Below the pieces are notes generated by a model. The model did no database searches and had not been told where the DNA came from. It was given only the letters and a program-made list of their open reading frames with translations. Both the position numbers and the translations under genes were made by a program. From Lepturacanthus savala (taxonomy: Eukaryota > Chordata > Actinopteri > Scombriformes > Trichiuridae), in NCBI GenBank assembly GCA_030544235.1, contig CM060465.1, forward strand, positions 33,487,488 through 33,551,487: a stretch of 64,000 bases of DNA, given 5' to 3'. Within the stretch, counting starts at the first letter, position 1, and every line of letters starts with the position of its first letter. Positions 46,490 to 58,200 of the stretch are shown here, in pieces.

Positions 46490-47190
46490 GTAGGCGAGTG
46501 ATTATTGGGTGATTGGAAGGGGGCAGCTTGAGGACACGAGGGTGAGTAAGAGGCCACGCGAGTCGCCGCTTTCACCCTTTACTGTGGTGCGCAACACTCA
46601 AATTGCGTCTGCTCTGAATTAAACATGTGGCACCTCGTTGCTTGAGGCGTGATGGACATTCAAACATATTGCAAAGCAGAGAAAATTACTTTTTAAGTAG
46701 GCTATTTATGGTGAAGATATTGTATTCATTTGATTATAATAAAACATCCATTATGCCCTGAGTGAATGGCGTGGGGAGGTGAGGCCGGCAGAGTGCAGCT
46801 CAATGTAATAACAACTGTGCGTCTGCTCCAAATGAGTCAAGAATAAGAGCAGGTTCCTGTAGATATTACTTTCCTTTGCAGGGGTGCTCAGATCTGGTGA
46901 TATGCTTCATGAGGAGTAATAAAGAAATATATCTGTTTTTATTGTGCCTTGGCGACAGAGTTATGTTTAGAGCTAGTATAAAGAGCTGGAACATGGCGTA
47001 AAATTATATTATGGCCCATTAGGTGGGGGCCTGAGCTAAGCGTCGCTAGCGGTAACCGAGAACTGGGGGTAATGGGGCCGCGGCGTATTGTCTGTGATCT
47101 GCTCTTTCACTTCTCACTGATTGAATCGTCTACATCACTGGTACTCCATCTCCTGGGGAACCGGAGTAGACGAGGTGATTTTTGCTGAAG
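46490..47190. promoter_or_regulatory. Candidate conserved non-coding element
   Basis: A long unique stretch with balanced composition, scattered CpGs (GCGTCGCTAGCGGTAACCGA at about 47040) and many TAAT/ATTA cores, plus TTTGATTATAATAAAACATC at about 46729. No dispersed family or frame. Its length and position, 43 kb from the CpG island, fit a distal enhancer. Confidence 0.4.
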
Positions 47191-48904
47191 ACATTACTCT
47201 GTCAAACCTGGGAGATAAGAGAGTACGGTGGGGGTGGGGGCGGACTTGAAGGGGTGGAGGGGAGGGCGTCTAAAATGTAAAGAAAAGGTGATGTTCAAGG
47301 AATCGTAGCCAGATTGGTGTGTGGAGAGAAAACGATCCCTAGGTAGAGGTTTCATTTAGGAATAGAAATCATTTCTTTATCACTGTGTGCAGGGGTTTCT
47401 GACAACACCAAAGAAAACAATAGATGTACTTTACTCTAACTGTATTTCTCAGTGAATAGAATAAATATCCACTTTCTAGCTATTGTTGCAAAAGGTCTAG
47501 GAGTGCTTATGCTGCCATGAAGCTTTAACTGATGCTCTCAAGGTTAACAGGCTACTGACCTTGGATCTTTCTCTCTGGTCTGGATCTCTACAGACCTGAC
47601 CCCCCACTTCTGGGGCTTCCCCCACTAGATTTCAATAGGAGTGGTAAGGAGCATATTAAGGTGCTGTCCTGTCTGGATGCCTGCTCTACATACTCTAGGG
47701 GGGAGGGGGGGGGTCCAGATTGGGAGAAGCTTCATATTCTATAAAGACCTAGCAAGACTTCTACATTGGGCCTGTTTTTACCTAGAAGTGTAAACTCTGC
47801 TTCACCTTTATCCGTTGTCAACCTACGCCCTTCCAGTTGTGTGTCGAATAGGCGAAGCATTGTGTGGAGCAGCAGCAGCAGAGTTTATCTGCTCTCCTGC
47901 GCAGGCAGCATGGGGGCTCAGGAAGTAATCTGAACCAAGCAGGCGAGGAATTCCAGGCATCCTGAATGGAACCAGATGTGTGTTTTTGTTCAGTCAGTCT
48001 CAATGACTGGTGATTTTTTTTTCTTACTTGCTCATAACACACTGAGACGTACATAAAAGTGCATCTGGGCACATACTCGCTCAAAATGCACACAACAAAA
48101 AACATGCAGGGAAGTCTGGCTTTCATAACAGGACTAGATGATGTGATAAGAGATGGGATCAGACAGAAACGGTCACTGCTGGCTTGTTTATGTTTGCACA
48201 GCGTGCAGGCCTCGCAGCCCTTCCTTCATCCTTCACAGATCCCCACTCAGATTGTGTTGCTTTTACGCGTTCGTACACGTTGGGCTCTGTTGACCCTCAT
48301 ATGGGCAACAAATGCATGTTTCTGTCAGCATTAGTGAAACCGTTCTCCACATCTGAGCTGCATAATTTTTCTTTTGCACACTTGAAGGTTCTTTTTGTTT
48401 GTTTTGGCATAGATCTGAAGTCCCCAAGTGAAACATAGTTAACTGATACCTTGGAGGAAGATGAAGAAAAAACTGTGTGCCACAAAAATTATCATCATTC
48501 ACTAGTAAAGAAAATGTCTCCTGGAAGAACAACCTTGTTGGAGGCTATAATTATTATTGTTTCATTATTTTTGGGAATTGTATAAAACTAAAGGCCTTTG
48601 GACAATACTTGATATTCCCAATTACTGTTATGTGAAGGGACAGATAGCTGACTAGAATGATTTCATAGCCAGTAAAAACAGAAAATTAGGGGCTGACAAT
48701 TCATAGAAAGAGCAATGTGGAATTAGCTCGACGTTTTTCAGGAAAGCTACTCAACTGAAAAAATTGCCAGAAGCTAGCCCATGTTTCTCAGTGAGGGCAC
48801 ACAGAATATTTTCTATTTGGCAGCAGTGTAGCGGTGAAAGTTAATACCACATTTGCACATGATGTCAACAAGGGGGTTGCATGTAAACAGGAAAAAAAGC
48901 ATCA
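47191..48904. other. Non-coding DNA, no gene seen
   Basis: Contains a G-rich tract (47697-47713) and a small AGC repeat near 47868. No exon-like frame. Confidence 0.35.
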
Positions 48905-49520
48905 GACTAAGGTCCAATCCCTGGCGTCGTCAAATCAGTAACTGCTCCAGTCAAGGTAGTTTCAGTTGAATGACTGAAAGCCAAATTGAAATTTATTAAA
49001 TAAAAATATTGTTATTGGATAAATAGGCAGTAAAGTGATCAGCAACAGCTCTCTCAATTAATTTGAACATTAAAGGATGGGGAATTGCTCCATAATTGTT
49101 CAGAATTTCCAGATCTTTCAGAGTTTTTAAGCAGCGCTTTGATAATGGCAGCGTTAAAAGCCGAGGGCTCAGATCCCGTGCAAAGTGGCTTATTGATCAT
49201 TTCAAGAATAGGACTATTTAAACGAGGAAACCATTGCTTTACAAAGATTAGACGGTATAGGATCTAATATACAGGTTGTAGGTTTGGAAGCAGTTACAAG
49301 GCTGGTAAAGGCCTCAGGGGAAATTAATTCTGTGAAGTGTGGAAGGGTACAGTTGGTCAGAGTACCTGCATTGATCAAAAGTATTTGAGAGTTCATAGCC
49401 ATCATTCAGGGAAGTGATGTCGACCGGTGACTTTCTCTAATTGAGTCAATCCTATATGTGAAGAATTTACAAAAATCTCTTTGTTTTAAGAGCTATTGGC
49501 AGGCTTTTTTTTCTGTGATT
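48905..49520 (-). pseudogene. LINE reverse transcriptase fragment, minus strand
   Basis: On the minus strand the translation includes ASKPTTCILDPIPSNLCKAM (about 49300-49226), matching the 'kp..c.lDPiPt.l.k' block that opens the reverse transcriptase domain of L2/jockey-type LINEs. Further on, in shifted frames, come SPILEMINKPLCTGSEPSAF and KLIERAVADHFTAYLSNN, which correspond to the following 'vPs.fK.a.v.PllKk' and 'lsk..Ek.v..ql..yl' blocks. At least one stop and frame shifts break the reading, and the YxDD region is not reached. This is a dead fragment of about 200 codons. Confidence 0.8.
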
Positions 49521-50635
49521 CTTGACAAATGTTGTAGGTTGAACCCTGAACTCACAATTTTGAAGTGTTAAAAAACGATTTATTTAACTTGCTGCTTTCT
49601 GGCATTACAGCCACATTGCATAAGTGTTGACCCCGAGGCCGTGGCTAAAACACTTAGATGGTTCCGCCAGCAACACACAAAGGCTTTTCAAATCTATTCC
49701 GTGGCCAAAGACTTGTTTCTCCTTCTTGGCTGCACTATACCATCAAAGGAAGTGGTGTTCATTGGCCAGGGTTCTGCTGGCAGGAATGTGTGACTAAGTG
49801 TGTGCGTGCTTGTTGCCTGAACATGTAGGCCGGTATCAGCCATCACCACAGGAAATGACCAGCAGTTTGCTTTGAAGTCCCAGCAGAGCTTTTCATTATT
49901 TCCACTATCTCCGGAGACACGAGGCGACACACCCGCCCCCTGTCTTACATTGCTGATGCTCTGCACTCACCCTCGGCTGCTCCGCACTCAGAGCTTCTGC
50001 CACCAAATGCCTGTTAGAATGCAGAACAAGCGTCTATTAGCATAGAGTATGGAAGTGCTGGCCGCCACAGGGCACAAACCCCACCACTACAGCCTCACTT
50101 CTGCACACCACACTTGCCTGAAAAGGCTGAGAGGGCACGTGTAATTGCATTTTCTTTTTCCCCATGCTGAAACCCGAATGGGTAGATACAGGGAATTCTA
50201 AGATTCCTCAACCCTGGCCCATTCTTCCGCTTCCCTTTTTTCTCGGTTATTCCCTCCTGCCTCGCCGCTCACCTCCACCCCCTCAAACCTCCACTTCCTC
50301 TCCTTGCGCTCCTAGCATGTCGAAATGTGTGGCGTGTGGAGATGAAATTAATTGGATCGCGGTGTAGAAGTGTTCAGCCCCCCGTGGCGTACTGCTGTGT
50401 GAGGTCGGATTGGCACACGCTCGCCAGAACTTGCTGCAAGACCAAGAGTTGCTCTGCTGCCAGTTTGTGCCAATCTGGAGCTGAGCCTCCTACACACTGT
50501 TTTACATGGAATCACATTTTTGTTGCGCACACACTATATGAACACTCATACTATCCCCCTCCACCTCGCACACAAACTTTCTCTTCTCCACTGATTCATA
50601 TAATATACATGTACAACTTCCAGAAAAGGAAGGCA
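49521..50635. other. Non-coding DNA, no gene seen
   Basis: Mixed composition, CT-rich at 50215-50310. No feature recognised. Confidence 0.35.
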
Positions 50636-50950
50636 GATGTGTTTATTTGCCAGAGCAGCATGCCTGCGTTGGGTGTGGTTGCAATCTGGGTTAGGAAATC
50701 CCTCGCCGAGGTTATTACATGCCGTAATGCTAATGAAGCTTTTGCTCCAGTAATGGCATTACCAATTGGAAATGCTAACCCACATGTTCTAATCGAGCAT
50801 CACAATTTACAGTGACAAAATCCTAATGACTAAAAATCTAATCTACTAGCACCCTGACAATCTGGATCATGTGTATGTTAATGATGCCGATTGAGATGCA
50901 AATGCAGCGCCTCTCAGCTACAACCAAAATATGTGTGAAGTAGATTTTAA
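50636..50950. promoter_or_regulatory. Candidate conserved non-coding element
   Basis: Unique, motif-dense: GCCGTAATGCTAATGAAGCT, CAGTAATGGCATTACCAATT, TAATGATGCCGATTGAGATG and the octamer ATGCAAAT (about 50896). Frequent TAAT cores in non-repetitive context resemble homeodomain/POU-bound enhancers. Inference only. Confidence 0.42.
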
Positions 50951-51281
50951 AAAGTATTTTTCACTATCGTAAAGCTGGGGACATTGTTTTGAATGTGTTA
51001 ACACAGGTGCTAATATATTTCCAGAGTGTTTGTACTGATACCAGGGCCTATGAAATATTTAAATTGCTCAGATCTCTCCCTTTCATTCTATTCCAGTCAT
51101 GCCTTATATTAACCAGAAGTGTCTCTGTATATGTATATCTGATAAAGGGCATTGGTCTGAAATGTTGTTTGTTGATTAAAGACTCATGGAAGCATATTTC
51201 TAGTTTGCTGATCCTTCTTTTTTCTTACTGATATGGAGTGTTCCTATTTTATAAAAGCTCTTAAAAGCCAAACACCTTAGT
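50951..51281. repeat. Retroposon tail-like fragment in non-coding DNA
   Basis: At about 51138-51200: CTGATAAAGGGCATTGGTCT then GAAATGTTGTTTGTTGATTA and AAGACTCATGGAAGCAT. This resembles the tail motif at 18095-18190 and a known fish retroposon 3' end. Confidence 0.5.
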
Positions 51282-51887
51282 TAGGGCTGTAACGATTAGT
51301 CGATTAATTATCAACTATTAACCTCTTAAGAGGAGTTGTAAAATTGATTTGTGAACATGGCATGCCCAAGTTGTGAGTAGCAGAGTTCCCACATGTCCAA
51401 TCAGATTTGGATGGTCTCATCATGGAAAATTTCCATTTGGTCGCACTGCTGTCCATCAAACCAAAGGTGGTCAAACTTTTGGAGTCAGTCCTCATTGGCT
51501 TTCTCCAGGCCTCATGCTTCAATTGGTTTGTGCATGATGTCAATTGATGCCAAACAATTTCAAACCATAATTGTCATGTTATTTGCACATAGAACCTAAT
51601 AACTGAAGCATAGCATTGCTGTAAATGACCATGCTACTCATGGTACATTGTGTCTTAACAGGTTAAATTAATGACCATCCAGTTTTGATTATTGGATCAG
51701 AGTCATTTTTATGAAGAAAATGTCCAAATTCTCTGGTTCAAGCTTCTCAAATCTGATGATTTTTCTGGTTTCTTTAGTTTTCTATAATCATAAACTGATT
51801 TTTTTTGTTTTGGTTGAATCTTCATGTTTCAGAAACGGTAATTGACCCATGACCCGACTATCAAAATAATAATTAGTTGCAGCTCTA
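51282..51887 (+). mobile_element. hAT-like miniature element (family 4), interrupted by a piggyBac-like element
   Basis: Starts TAGGGCTGTAACGATTAGTC and ends AATTAGTTGCAGCTCTA, an inverted repeat. The interior AAGAAAATGTCCAAATTCTC, then AAGCTTCTCAAATCTGATGA and TCTGGTTTCTTTAG, matches the element at 34936-35250. Host sequence is split at 51318-51666. No exact 8-bp duplication outside. Confidence 0.82.
51322..51662 (+). mobile_element. piggyBac-like miniature element with exact TTAA duplication
   Basis: Starts CCTCTTAAG and ends CTTAACAGG, whose reverse complement is CCTGTTAAG (8 of 9 match). Both ends abut TTAA (51318-51321 and 51663-51666). TTAA target choice and CC-starting ends are the signature of the piggyBac superfamily. 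341 bp, non-coding. It lies within a family 4 hAT-like element and is therefore younger than that element. Confidence 0.88.
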
Positions 51888-53579
51888 ATCTCTGTGTATC
51901 AATCCTTATTTTGTTGTAACACAAACAGCCATTCACAAAAGAAAATAGCCAAGTCTCAGTTTGTCCTAGTGGTCTGTTGGTGCTCCTGGTCTGGTTCTGA
52001 CACTACTGACCATGCAATAGTAGCCAACTTTCGGTATCAATGACCAATGCTGTGGAAACATTTTGGTTCCAAGTATTGAGATCCAATATTTAGCCTTGTC
52101 TGTCCATTGTGTGTTCGGAGCTTGTCTTGTGTTATAAATGCGTCCTCTGTTCAGAGGTTGTCCCCCGCCCCTTCCATGCCGTCTGATCACTGCTGTGTGG
52201 CTGTGGCTTTTTGACTTCTCTGTTTGGCCTTCTCCCTCCGTCCTGCCGGCTAGCTTTCTCTGATTTATGATAGTCTGGAGCTAATGGTACAGAACCAGGA
52301 TTTGTGTCTACGGTGTTGTGACTGGACTGGTGCCGGCTCATTGGCCCCCCCCTCCCCTCTTTTTCACTCGCCTCCCGCTCTGAATGAGGTGAGCGACGGA
52401 GTGAGATGGCCAGTGAGCGACTCGGGTGTTGATCAGCATCCCCGCACTCCTCAGCTCATTCATCTTCATCCTCCACCTTCTTTCCGCCAGAGGAACCAGG
52501 CTGCGAGCTGGCGGGGGAGCCGACTCACCTTCAGACAAGGCCACCAGACCTTGCCTCACCTTTCATCCCATTTCATCCTTCATACTCCCCCTGTTCCTTC
52601 CCACGCGCACACACACACACACACACACACTCACACTTGCCCCCTCGCACTTGGCCACTCTGCGACGGAACGGAAGCCTGGGGCCAGGCTGCGAGGCAGG
52701 CAGGGGGCCTTGTATGTGGAACTGTGTTAATTAGCACTGGAGTCTGGAGACTAACGCCATGTTATCTACCAAACCCCCCCTCCCTCATCCATCTCCTCTT
52801 CCTCCAAACCCCCTCATCTCTCTCCTTCTTCCTCTCTCTTCCCTCTCTCGGTGTCTCTAGAGGTTGCTTCCATCATGCCGCTTGCGTCGCCAGGTTTGTG
52901 AAGGATGTCGCTGCCAGCTGTCTTTTTCATGGACGGCTGCCAACCTCTGCCCATATCTTCCGTCCGTTGTCATTTCCTCATTTATTCCTGTCTTTCTCTC
53001 TTTCTCTCCACCTCCAGCCGTTTATCTGTTAATGAACTCTGTGTCTCAAGCCTGTTTTTGTTTTCCAGCCTTGTCTTGGAGAGACTACGTTTTTTTTTTG
53101 TTTTTTTTTTAAGGCAAGGACAGGGTGTTATGGAGCTCTCATTGGCACATTGGCGCAGCGGTACCAAGGTCGGGCAGGGCGGAGATTGCCCAGGTCGGCA
53201 GACAGTCTGTGTCCGCTGCACCATGCCAGCTCTGCAATCTGTGAGCAGTGTGTTAAGCGCAAAACAGGCTCTCCATTCCCCTCCCGGCCTGGTGGCGTTC
53301 GCCTTCTTCGGCGGCCCGATAAAGGTCAGAAGAGCATGGGCAGACAAAGCGAGCTTTCTATCCCATCAGAACAATGAGAATCGCAATCGATCAGCGGCTT
53401 CTGGCCGACCTTCCTCTCTTTTCGCCAGGAAATGCAACGTATTTTCTGCGTGGAAGCAGTCCTGCTATGAAGCCTTTTACCTCCGATTGAGTTCTTGGCT
53501 CTGTGGGTGAACCGTAGCACATTCCATTTATGAGTTTGAGACAGAAAGAGAATGAGTTGATTATTGTACATATGTCTGG
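51888..53579. other. Non-coding DNA, no gene seen
   Basis: Includes an (AC)n microsatellite (about 52608-52630) and CT-rich tracts (52770-52860). Several overlapping frames on both strands at 52280-53510 are CT/GA-driven. I do not call them genes. Confidence 0.35.
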
Positions 53580-54222
53580 ACCTAGGCCTGAGCAATCTGC
53601 TGGTTTAGATTGAAAAGTGCAATTTCAGCCAACATGATCTTGAGATTGTCAAAGTGTTCCTAAGATTGTTGTGATCAGAGTATCGAGGGGATGAGTAGAG
53701 TGGATCAGTTTAAGTGTCAAAGTAATCTAAGCAAATGGATTTGTTCATTAAAATCCACTGAAAGATCAGGATTAAGGTTTGAGGAAGCCAGAGAAGAACA
53801 AGCTAAAATTCTACCAGCTCCTAGGCCTGAACGATCTATTGTTTTAGATCGAAAACTGATTTCAAGCAACGCGATTGTGAGATCACTAAAGTTGAGATTG
53901 TATTTCTTAACCCAGGTTTTGTTTTCAACTAGTTTACATGTATTTTAAGACTTCTTTGCTCTACTTTAAGTTAAGATATAGATGGCTCTTTTAGTTCTTC
54001 AATTATAACTACCATTGCTCAAGCACTAGATGCACTCTATGTTTATACATGTATGTATGACATTTGAAATCAGTTCTTGGGTTTAGTCTTTAGTCTTTTC
54101 ATCCTTGCATTTGAGCTATGACATTTATTCTTTTGTTGTGCGCTGAAACTTGATTTGAAGACAATCATGAATGAGATCGGAATCCCAATTCATTTTTTTC
54201 TTAAAATGCTTCTAGCCCTAAC
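53580..54222. repeat. Degraded hAT-like element with duplicated left end
   Basis: CCTAGGCCTGAGCAATCTG at 53581 and CCTAGGCCTGAACGATCTA at 53821 are two copies of the same end, each followed by TTTAGAT.GAAAA.TG..TT and GATTGTGAGAT-type sequence. The far side ends TTCTAGCCCTAAC at about 54210, an inverted CTAGGGCT-type end. This resembles the 'ctagggctgggcgat' fish repeats. Confidence 0.5.
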
Positions 54223-54574
54223 TAATGCATGTAGACTGTTTGAATGAGTGTGTGATGTAGCCCACACAGGCCGCCTGTCGGGGGAGGGCGAGGGGGGTGT
54301 TCTGTATATCCGGAAACTTTGAATTTGTCTATCTGTGCGGCTTCATGTCCTTCTGTGAGCGTGAAGGTAAATCAATTTGTCTGCTTGTATGTTTTAGTTT
54401 CTGAGTAGCCCCACCCCCCTGGTGTGTGAGTACTGTTAAGCCGTCCTGCACTTAGTCTGACCCCGGCCCCCTATGAGGTGTTGTGGTGAGCTGAGTGTAA
54501 GACAGACGTATGCCAAATAAAGACACGAAATCCCTCCTTTTGTTGGAAAAACAACCCTGAAACCACACTCACAT

Positions 54575-54645
<71 letters not shown>

Positions 54646-55652
54646 ATCTACACTGAGTCACTCTCTCCTTTTGTTCTTTATAACTTTTTCTCATGAGGAT
54701 TCTGGCTCCATGAATTAAGCTCACTTGGCCTTTGATAATATCAATTAATCGGGACTGGCGGTGCTTTATGAAGGACACACTGGGTACAGCTAATTGTGCC
54801 TTTAAACCAGTTGCATACAATTATTTCCATGTCATTAGTCACTCTGCTAGGACTCTGAGCAGGGCTTCCCCTCCATGCTCTCTCTCCATATCTACTTGTG
54901 TACGTCTTTGTTGTTTTTGTTTGCCCGTTTTCTCTGTAACTCGCCTCCGTTTGTCCTCCTGCACCCCCACCAGCCCTCCCAGTAGTATTCCGGCTCGTGG
55001 CTTTTGAGAGTTTTAAATATCCCCCCCTCATTGATGAACTACTTTGATACCCTTGTTAAAGTGAGCCGATTCCTCCATCGGGGGAATTAAGGCCGCTTTT
55101 GTACACTGAAGCTCCTCAGTGCCATGCAGAGCTGTGATAGTGCCTCCTCTCAGAGAACTAGAGGAACGGGGACAGAGCGGGTGGGAGGGGAGCGTCTCTC
55201 TGATCTTCTGCCTCTCTCAGAACCATCTGTCTGGTGTTGGCCCAACATTCTGTGCCACTTAGTATTAGCACTTACAAATATATACATTTCTCACATCCCG
55301 GCTTTTGAGAGAAGTCGTACCCCTCGCTGAGTTATGCTCGCCAGGAGATGAGAAGCAAGAGCAGATTGCTTCATTGCTTCATTGATGGGAGGGGTGGAAG
55401 TGAGGGAGGTGCGGGCTCGATATGATGGATAATGGAATCAGGACTAGGGATTGGCTGTGTGATCAGGGTTTGTACTATAGCCCAGGCTGGCTAATGGAAT
55501 ATGTTTGTTTCCAGCAGCTTGATATCACAGCAAGCCACATTAACTCTGAATACTGTCTGGTTTACGTTGCACATTTATCATTCCTCTTCTTACGCTGATA
55601 GAATAGAATATTTCCCTTAAACGTGCATTAGCAACAGGTTTTTACATGGCAA
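54223..55652. other. Non-coding DNA, no gene seen
   Basis: Contains an (AC)n microsatellite (54576-54644). The remainder is unique, with CT-rich patches. No exon recognised. Confidence 0.35.
54576..54644. repeat. (CA)34 microsatellite
   Basis: 69 uninterrupted bases of alternating CA. Confidence 0.98.
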
Positions 55653-56162
55653 ACTGCAAAATCTAGTGAAAATATCTTGTTTTTGGTACAATTAGTCCAA
55701 TTTTGAGTAGAATAATCTTATTCCATGGGTAGATAATTTAGCTTTTTCTTGATTTTAGTCTATTGAATCTTTTTTTTTTTCCCTATTAAACAAACTATTA
55801 GTCTTGATTTCCTAAAACAAGACCAATGACCCAAATCAGAAAAACTGTTTTTTTTTCAATGTAGATAACTTTAAACTAATCCAAAATAAAGTCTATACAT
55901 TACTAATGTGGTAAATGACTATTCTAGCTGCAAATGTCTGGTTTTTGGTGCATCAATATCTACATAGGTATGTATTTGCTTATTGTGTCAGAAGGCTAAT
56001 GCAATAAACTTTTCTATTCATTTTACAACTCTAAAACTGTGACTTTTCATGGAAGATGCTAAATTGACTGGGTGACCCCAAACTTTACAACGGTAGTGTA
56101 ATTCTACTCAATATTGGACTAATTATACCAAATACAAGATATCTTCAATTTTTACAGTGCAG
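55653..56162. mobile_element. Foldback miniature element interrupted by a Tc1-like element
   Basis: The left side AATATCTTGTTTTTGGTACA then ATTAGTCCAATTTTGAGTAG pairs with the right side CTACTCAATATTGGACTAAT then TATACCAAATACAAGATATC, an inverted repeat of about 60 bp. The ends are AACTGCAAAATC.. and ..TTTTTACAGTGCAGT. The central part is occupied by a Tc1-like copy (55843-56099). Superfamily uncertain. Confidence 0.85.
55843..56099 (-). mobile_element. Tc1/mariner-like miniature element, family T1, copy 4
   Basis: Reverse orientation of 6277-6741: GCAAATGTCTGGTTTTTGGT then GCATCAATATCTACATAGGT matches the complement of the other copies, and the right end CCCCAAACTTTACAACGGTA then GTG is the usual terminal repeat. 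The other end is truncated near a run of T. It lies between the two arms of the foldback element. Confidence 0.85.
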
Positions 56163-57760
56163 TATTGTAAAACCGCGGGATAAAAGACATTGCATATGCA
56201 CACTAAAGATGCAAAAGTTATCTTTATTTGTTCCTTGTTTGCCAAAAGAGTTTTTCTGTAAACAGCAATGTTGCTCAGTTAGTCACAGGTGGAGGTTTAA
56301 GAAGTTAGTGGGCCATAAGCAAAGTGCTATTCAGAAATTGTAATAAGCTGTATGCAGCATTCCTGTCAGCCGTCAGTGCCAGGTGAGCGTCTGAGTCTTA
56401 TAGCAGAATGATTTGCTGTTAAATCTGTCTGCTCCTCTTTTTTTTTGGGGGGGGGGGTATCTTAGGGGTGAGCATCTTTTATCCAAGGCTTCCATTTCTC
56501 TTTAGAAGCCGGCGAGTGACTCCCCCTCCTCCTCCTTCTCCTCCTCCTCCTCGCTTCCTCGCTGCTGTGAAATGGAATTGCTTTCTCGTTCGTTAAAGAT
56601 TTTCTTGTCGGTGCCTCGTACTACTTCAGGAGTGAGATCACTTGAAATGGCTGAAAGTTCTCAAAAAACCGCTGGAGAATTATGGGGTGTGGGGGTGGAT
56701 CAGGGAGCCAACATAAATAAAGAAAATTGCTTTTTTTTCTATTTTTTTTTGGAATTAAATCTGTTTGAGGGGACTTTTTTTTTTCTCCCTTTCTGACAAC
56801 ACACAAATTAATTCCGGCAAGTTGTCGCTTTACATTAAAGCATGAAGTGGCCTGCTGGTGTAAGGGAAAGCAATCCCTCTCCTGGTTGCCATGGAAGCAG
56901 GTGCGTTGTAGCCGTGGATACCAGCTGTGATGGTGCTGCCAAAACCGCTGCCCACCTATATCCTATAGGCTTTTTTTTCTGGGAGGGGGGGGAGTGAATA
57001 GTTTCCCTTTCAGACCATCCAGTCTTCTCTCTGAGAACATTTTGCCCATTTCTGAATTGTGTGAGTATTTGTGAAACACTATATCCCATGGCGGCTTACT
57101 CCAATCCTTTCATGTGATCCTCCCCTCTCACTTTTTAAGAATCGAACCAGCTGAGGATAATCTGCATGTGTGGAGAATAATCCCGCTCTTCTTAAATTAT
57201 GTTTCTCTAAACAGTTTATTTGCAGTGAATAAGCCATATGAACTTATCACATCCCCCCCTCCCCCCCCACACTTTTCCATTTTTCCTTTTCCTCTCGCTT
57301 TCGTTCTTTTTCGCTCAAACTCTCATCAGTTCCATCTGTCCCAAAATAACGCAACTGTTCCCACACGTCTCACACCCGTGCCCCGGCACCCGTTGTGTTG
57401 GCGTACCATCGGGTTGTATGTGTGTGTGTTGGGGGGGTGGGATGCAGCAGCAGCGCCAATCTTAATCACATTGGGTGAGCACACCTGTGAAAACAGATGT
57501 CCACCGGGGTTGGCGTGCTGTTCCTCTTTAGGGTGGAGCGTCTGTGTGTGGCTCGCCACCACCACACCTCCTCCTCCTCCTCCTTCCTCATTTTCCTCTG
57601 AGTTTCTGGGGTCCCCAGCAGGCAGGCCTGGCCCCGGCACCCAGACAGGAAGAAACCCACGGATTGGCGTCATGCAGGGGGCCAGGAAGCACCGCCCCCC
57701 TGCCGTGTTTATTTTAATATCATCCCTGCATACGGATGATAATGGGGGGAAAAAAGCGCG
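56163..57760. other. Non-coding DNA, no gene seen
   Basis: Homopolymer T and G runs (56438-56458), a TCC tract (56523-56553) and pyrimidine-rich stretches. The frames at 57114-57764 overlap on both strands and are Pro/Ser-rich shadows of C/T-rich DNA. Confidence 0.35.
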
Positions 57761-58200
57761 ATGAAAGACGAGAGCATCTCGATTATATTATGAAGCTCCG
57801 AATCAATTCTAAAGGAGTTTGATGCCTCCGCGATCGTAAATCAATTTGTTAGCCCTTTTTTATGAAATAATGTGATAAACACCAGGTGTTGACCTTTTCG
57901 AAATGAACCTCTCGCATTAGAGTGGATCTCCGTCATAAGAGCAGGCTTACGCTGGTATTTGTCACACAGAAAAAGCATCAGTGCGGGCGTGCTAATGCCG
58001 GCGTATAATTAAGAGCTTTATGATAGAATTACTCAACACAATGTTGTGTTTTGTATAATTACATCTTTATCTGATAGAAGGCATCTCTTAAAGCCAGAGC
58101 CGCATCGCTGTGCTTTAGCCCGGAGGCGTTGTGGAATAATGTGCGCCATTAAAATCGGCTCGCCGGATAACTACTGATGTTAATGAGTTAACCAGACAGA
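57761..58200. promoter_or_regulatory. Candidate conserved non-coding element
   Basis: The most enhancer-like stretch in the window: no repeats, scattered CpGs, and a high density of TAAT/ATTA cores (GTATAATTAAGAGCTTTATG, GATGTTAATGAGTTAACCAG), with a SOX-like inverted pair AACACAA-TG-TTGTGTT at about 58035-58050 and a CACCAGGTG E-box region at about 57880. Such motif density is common in deeply conserved enhancers of developmental genes, but this is inference from one sequence. Confidence 0.45.

Noticed and set aside
52280..53510. Cluster of frames of 100-200 codons on both strands
   Set aside because: Mutually overlapping and low-complexity, with no recognisable domain or supporting splice sites.
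57114..57764. 216-codon plus-strand frame
   Set aside because: Pro/Ser/Thr-rich product of pyrimidine-rich DNA, with other long frames on the opposite strand and no exon signals.
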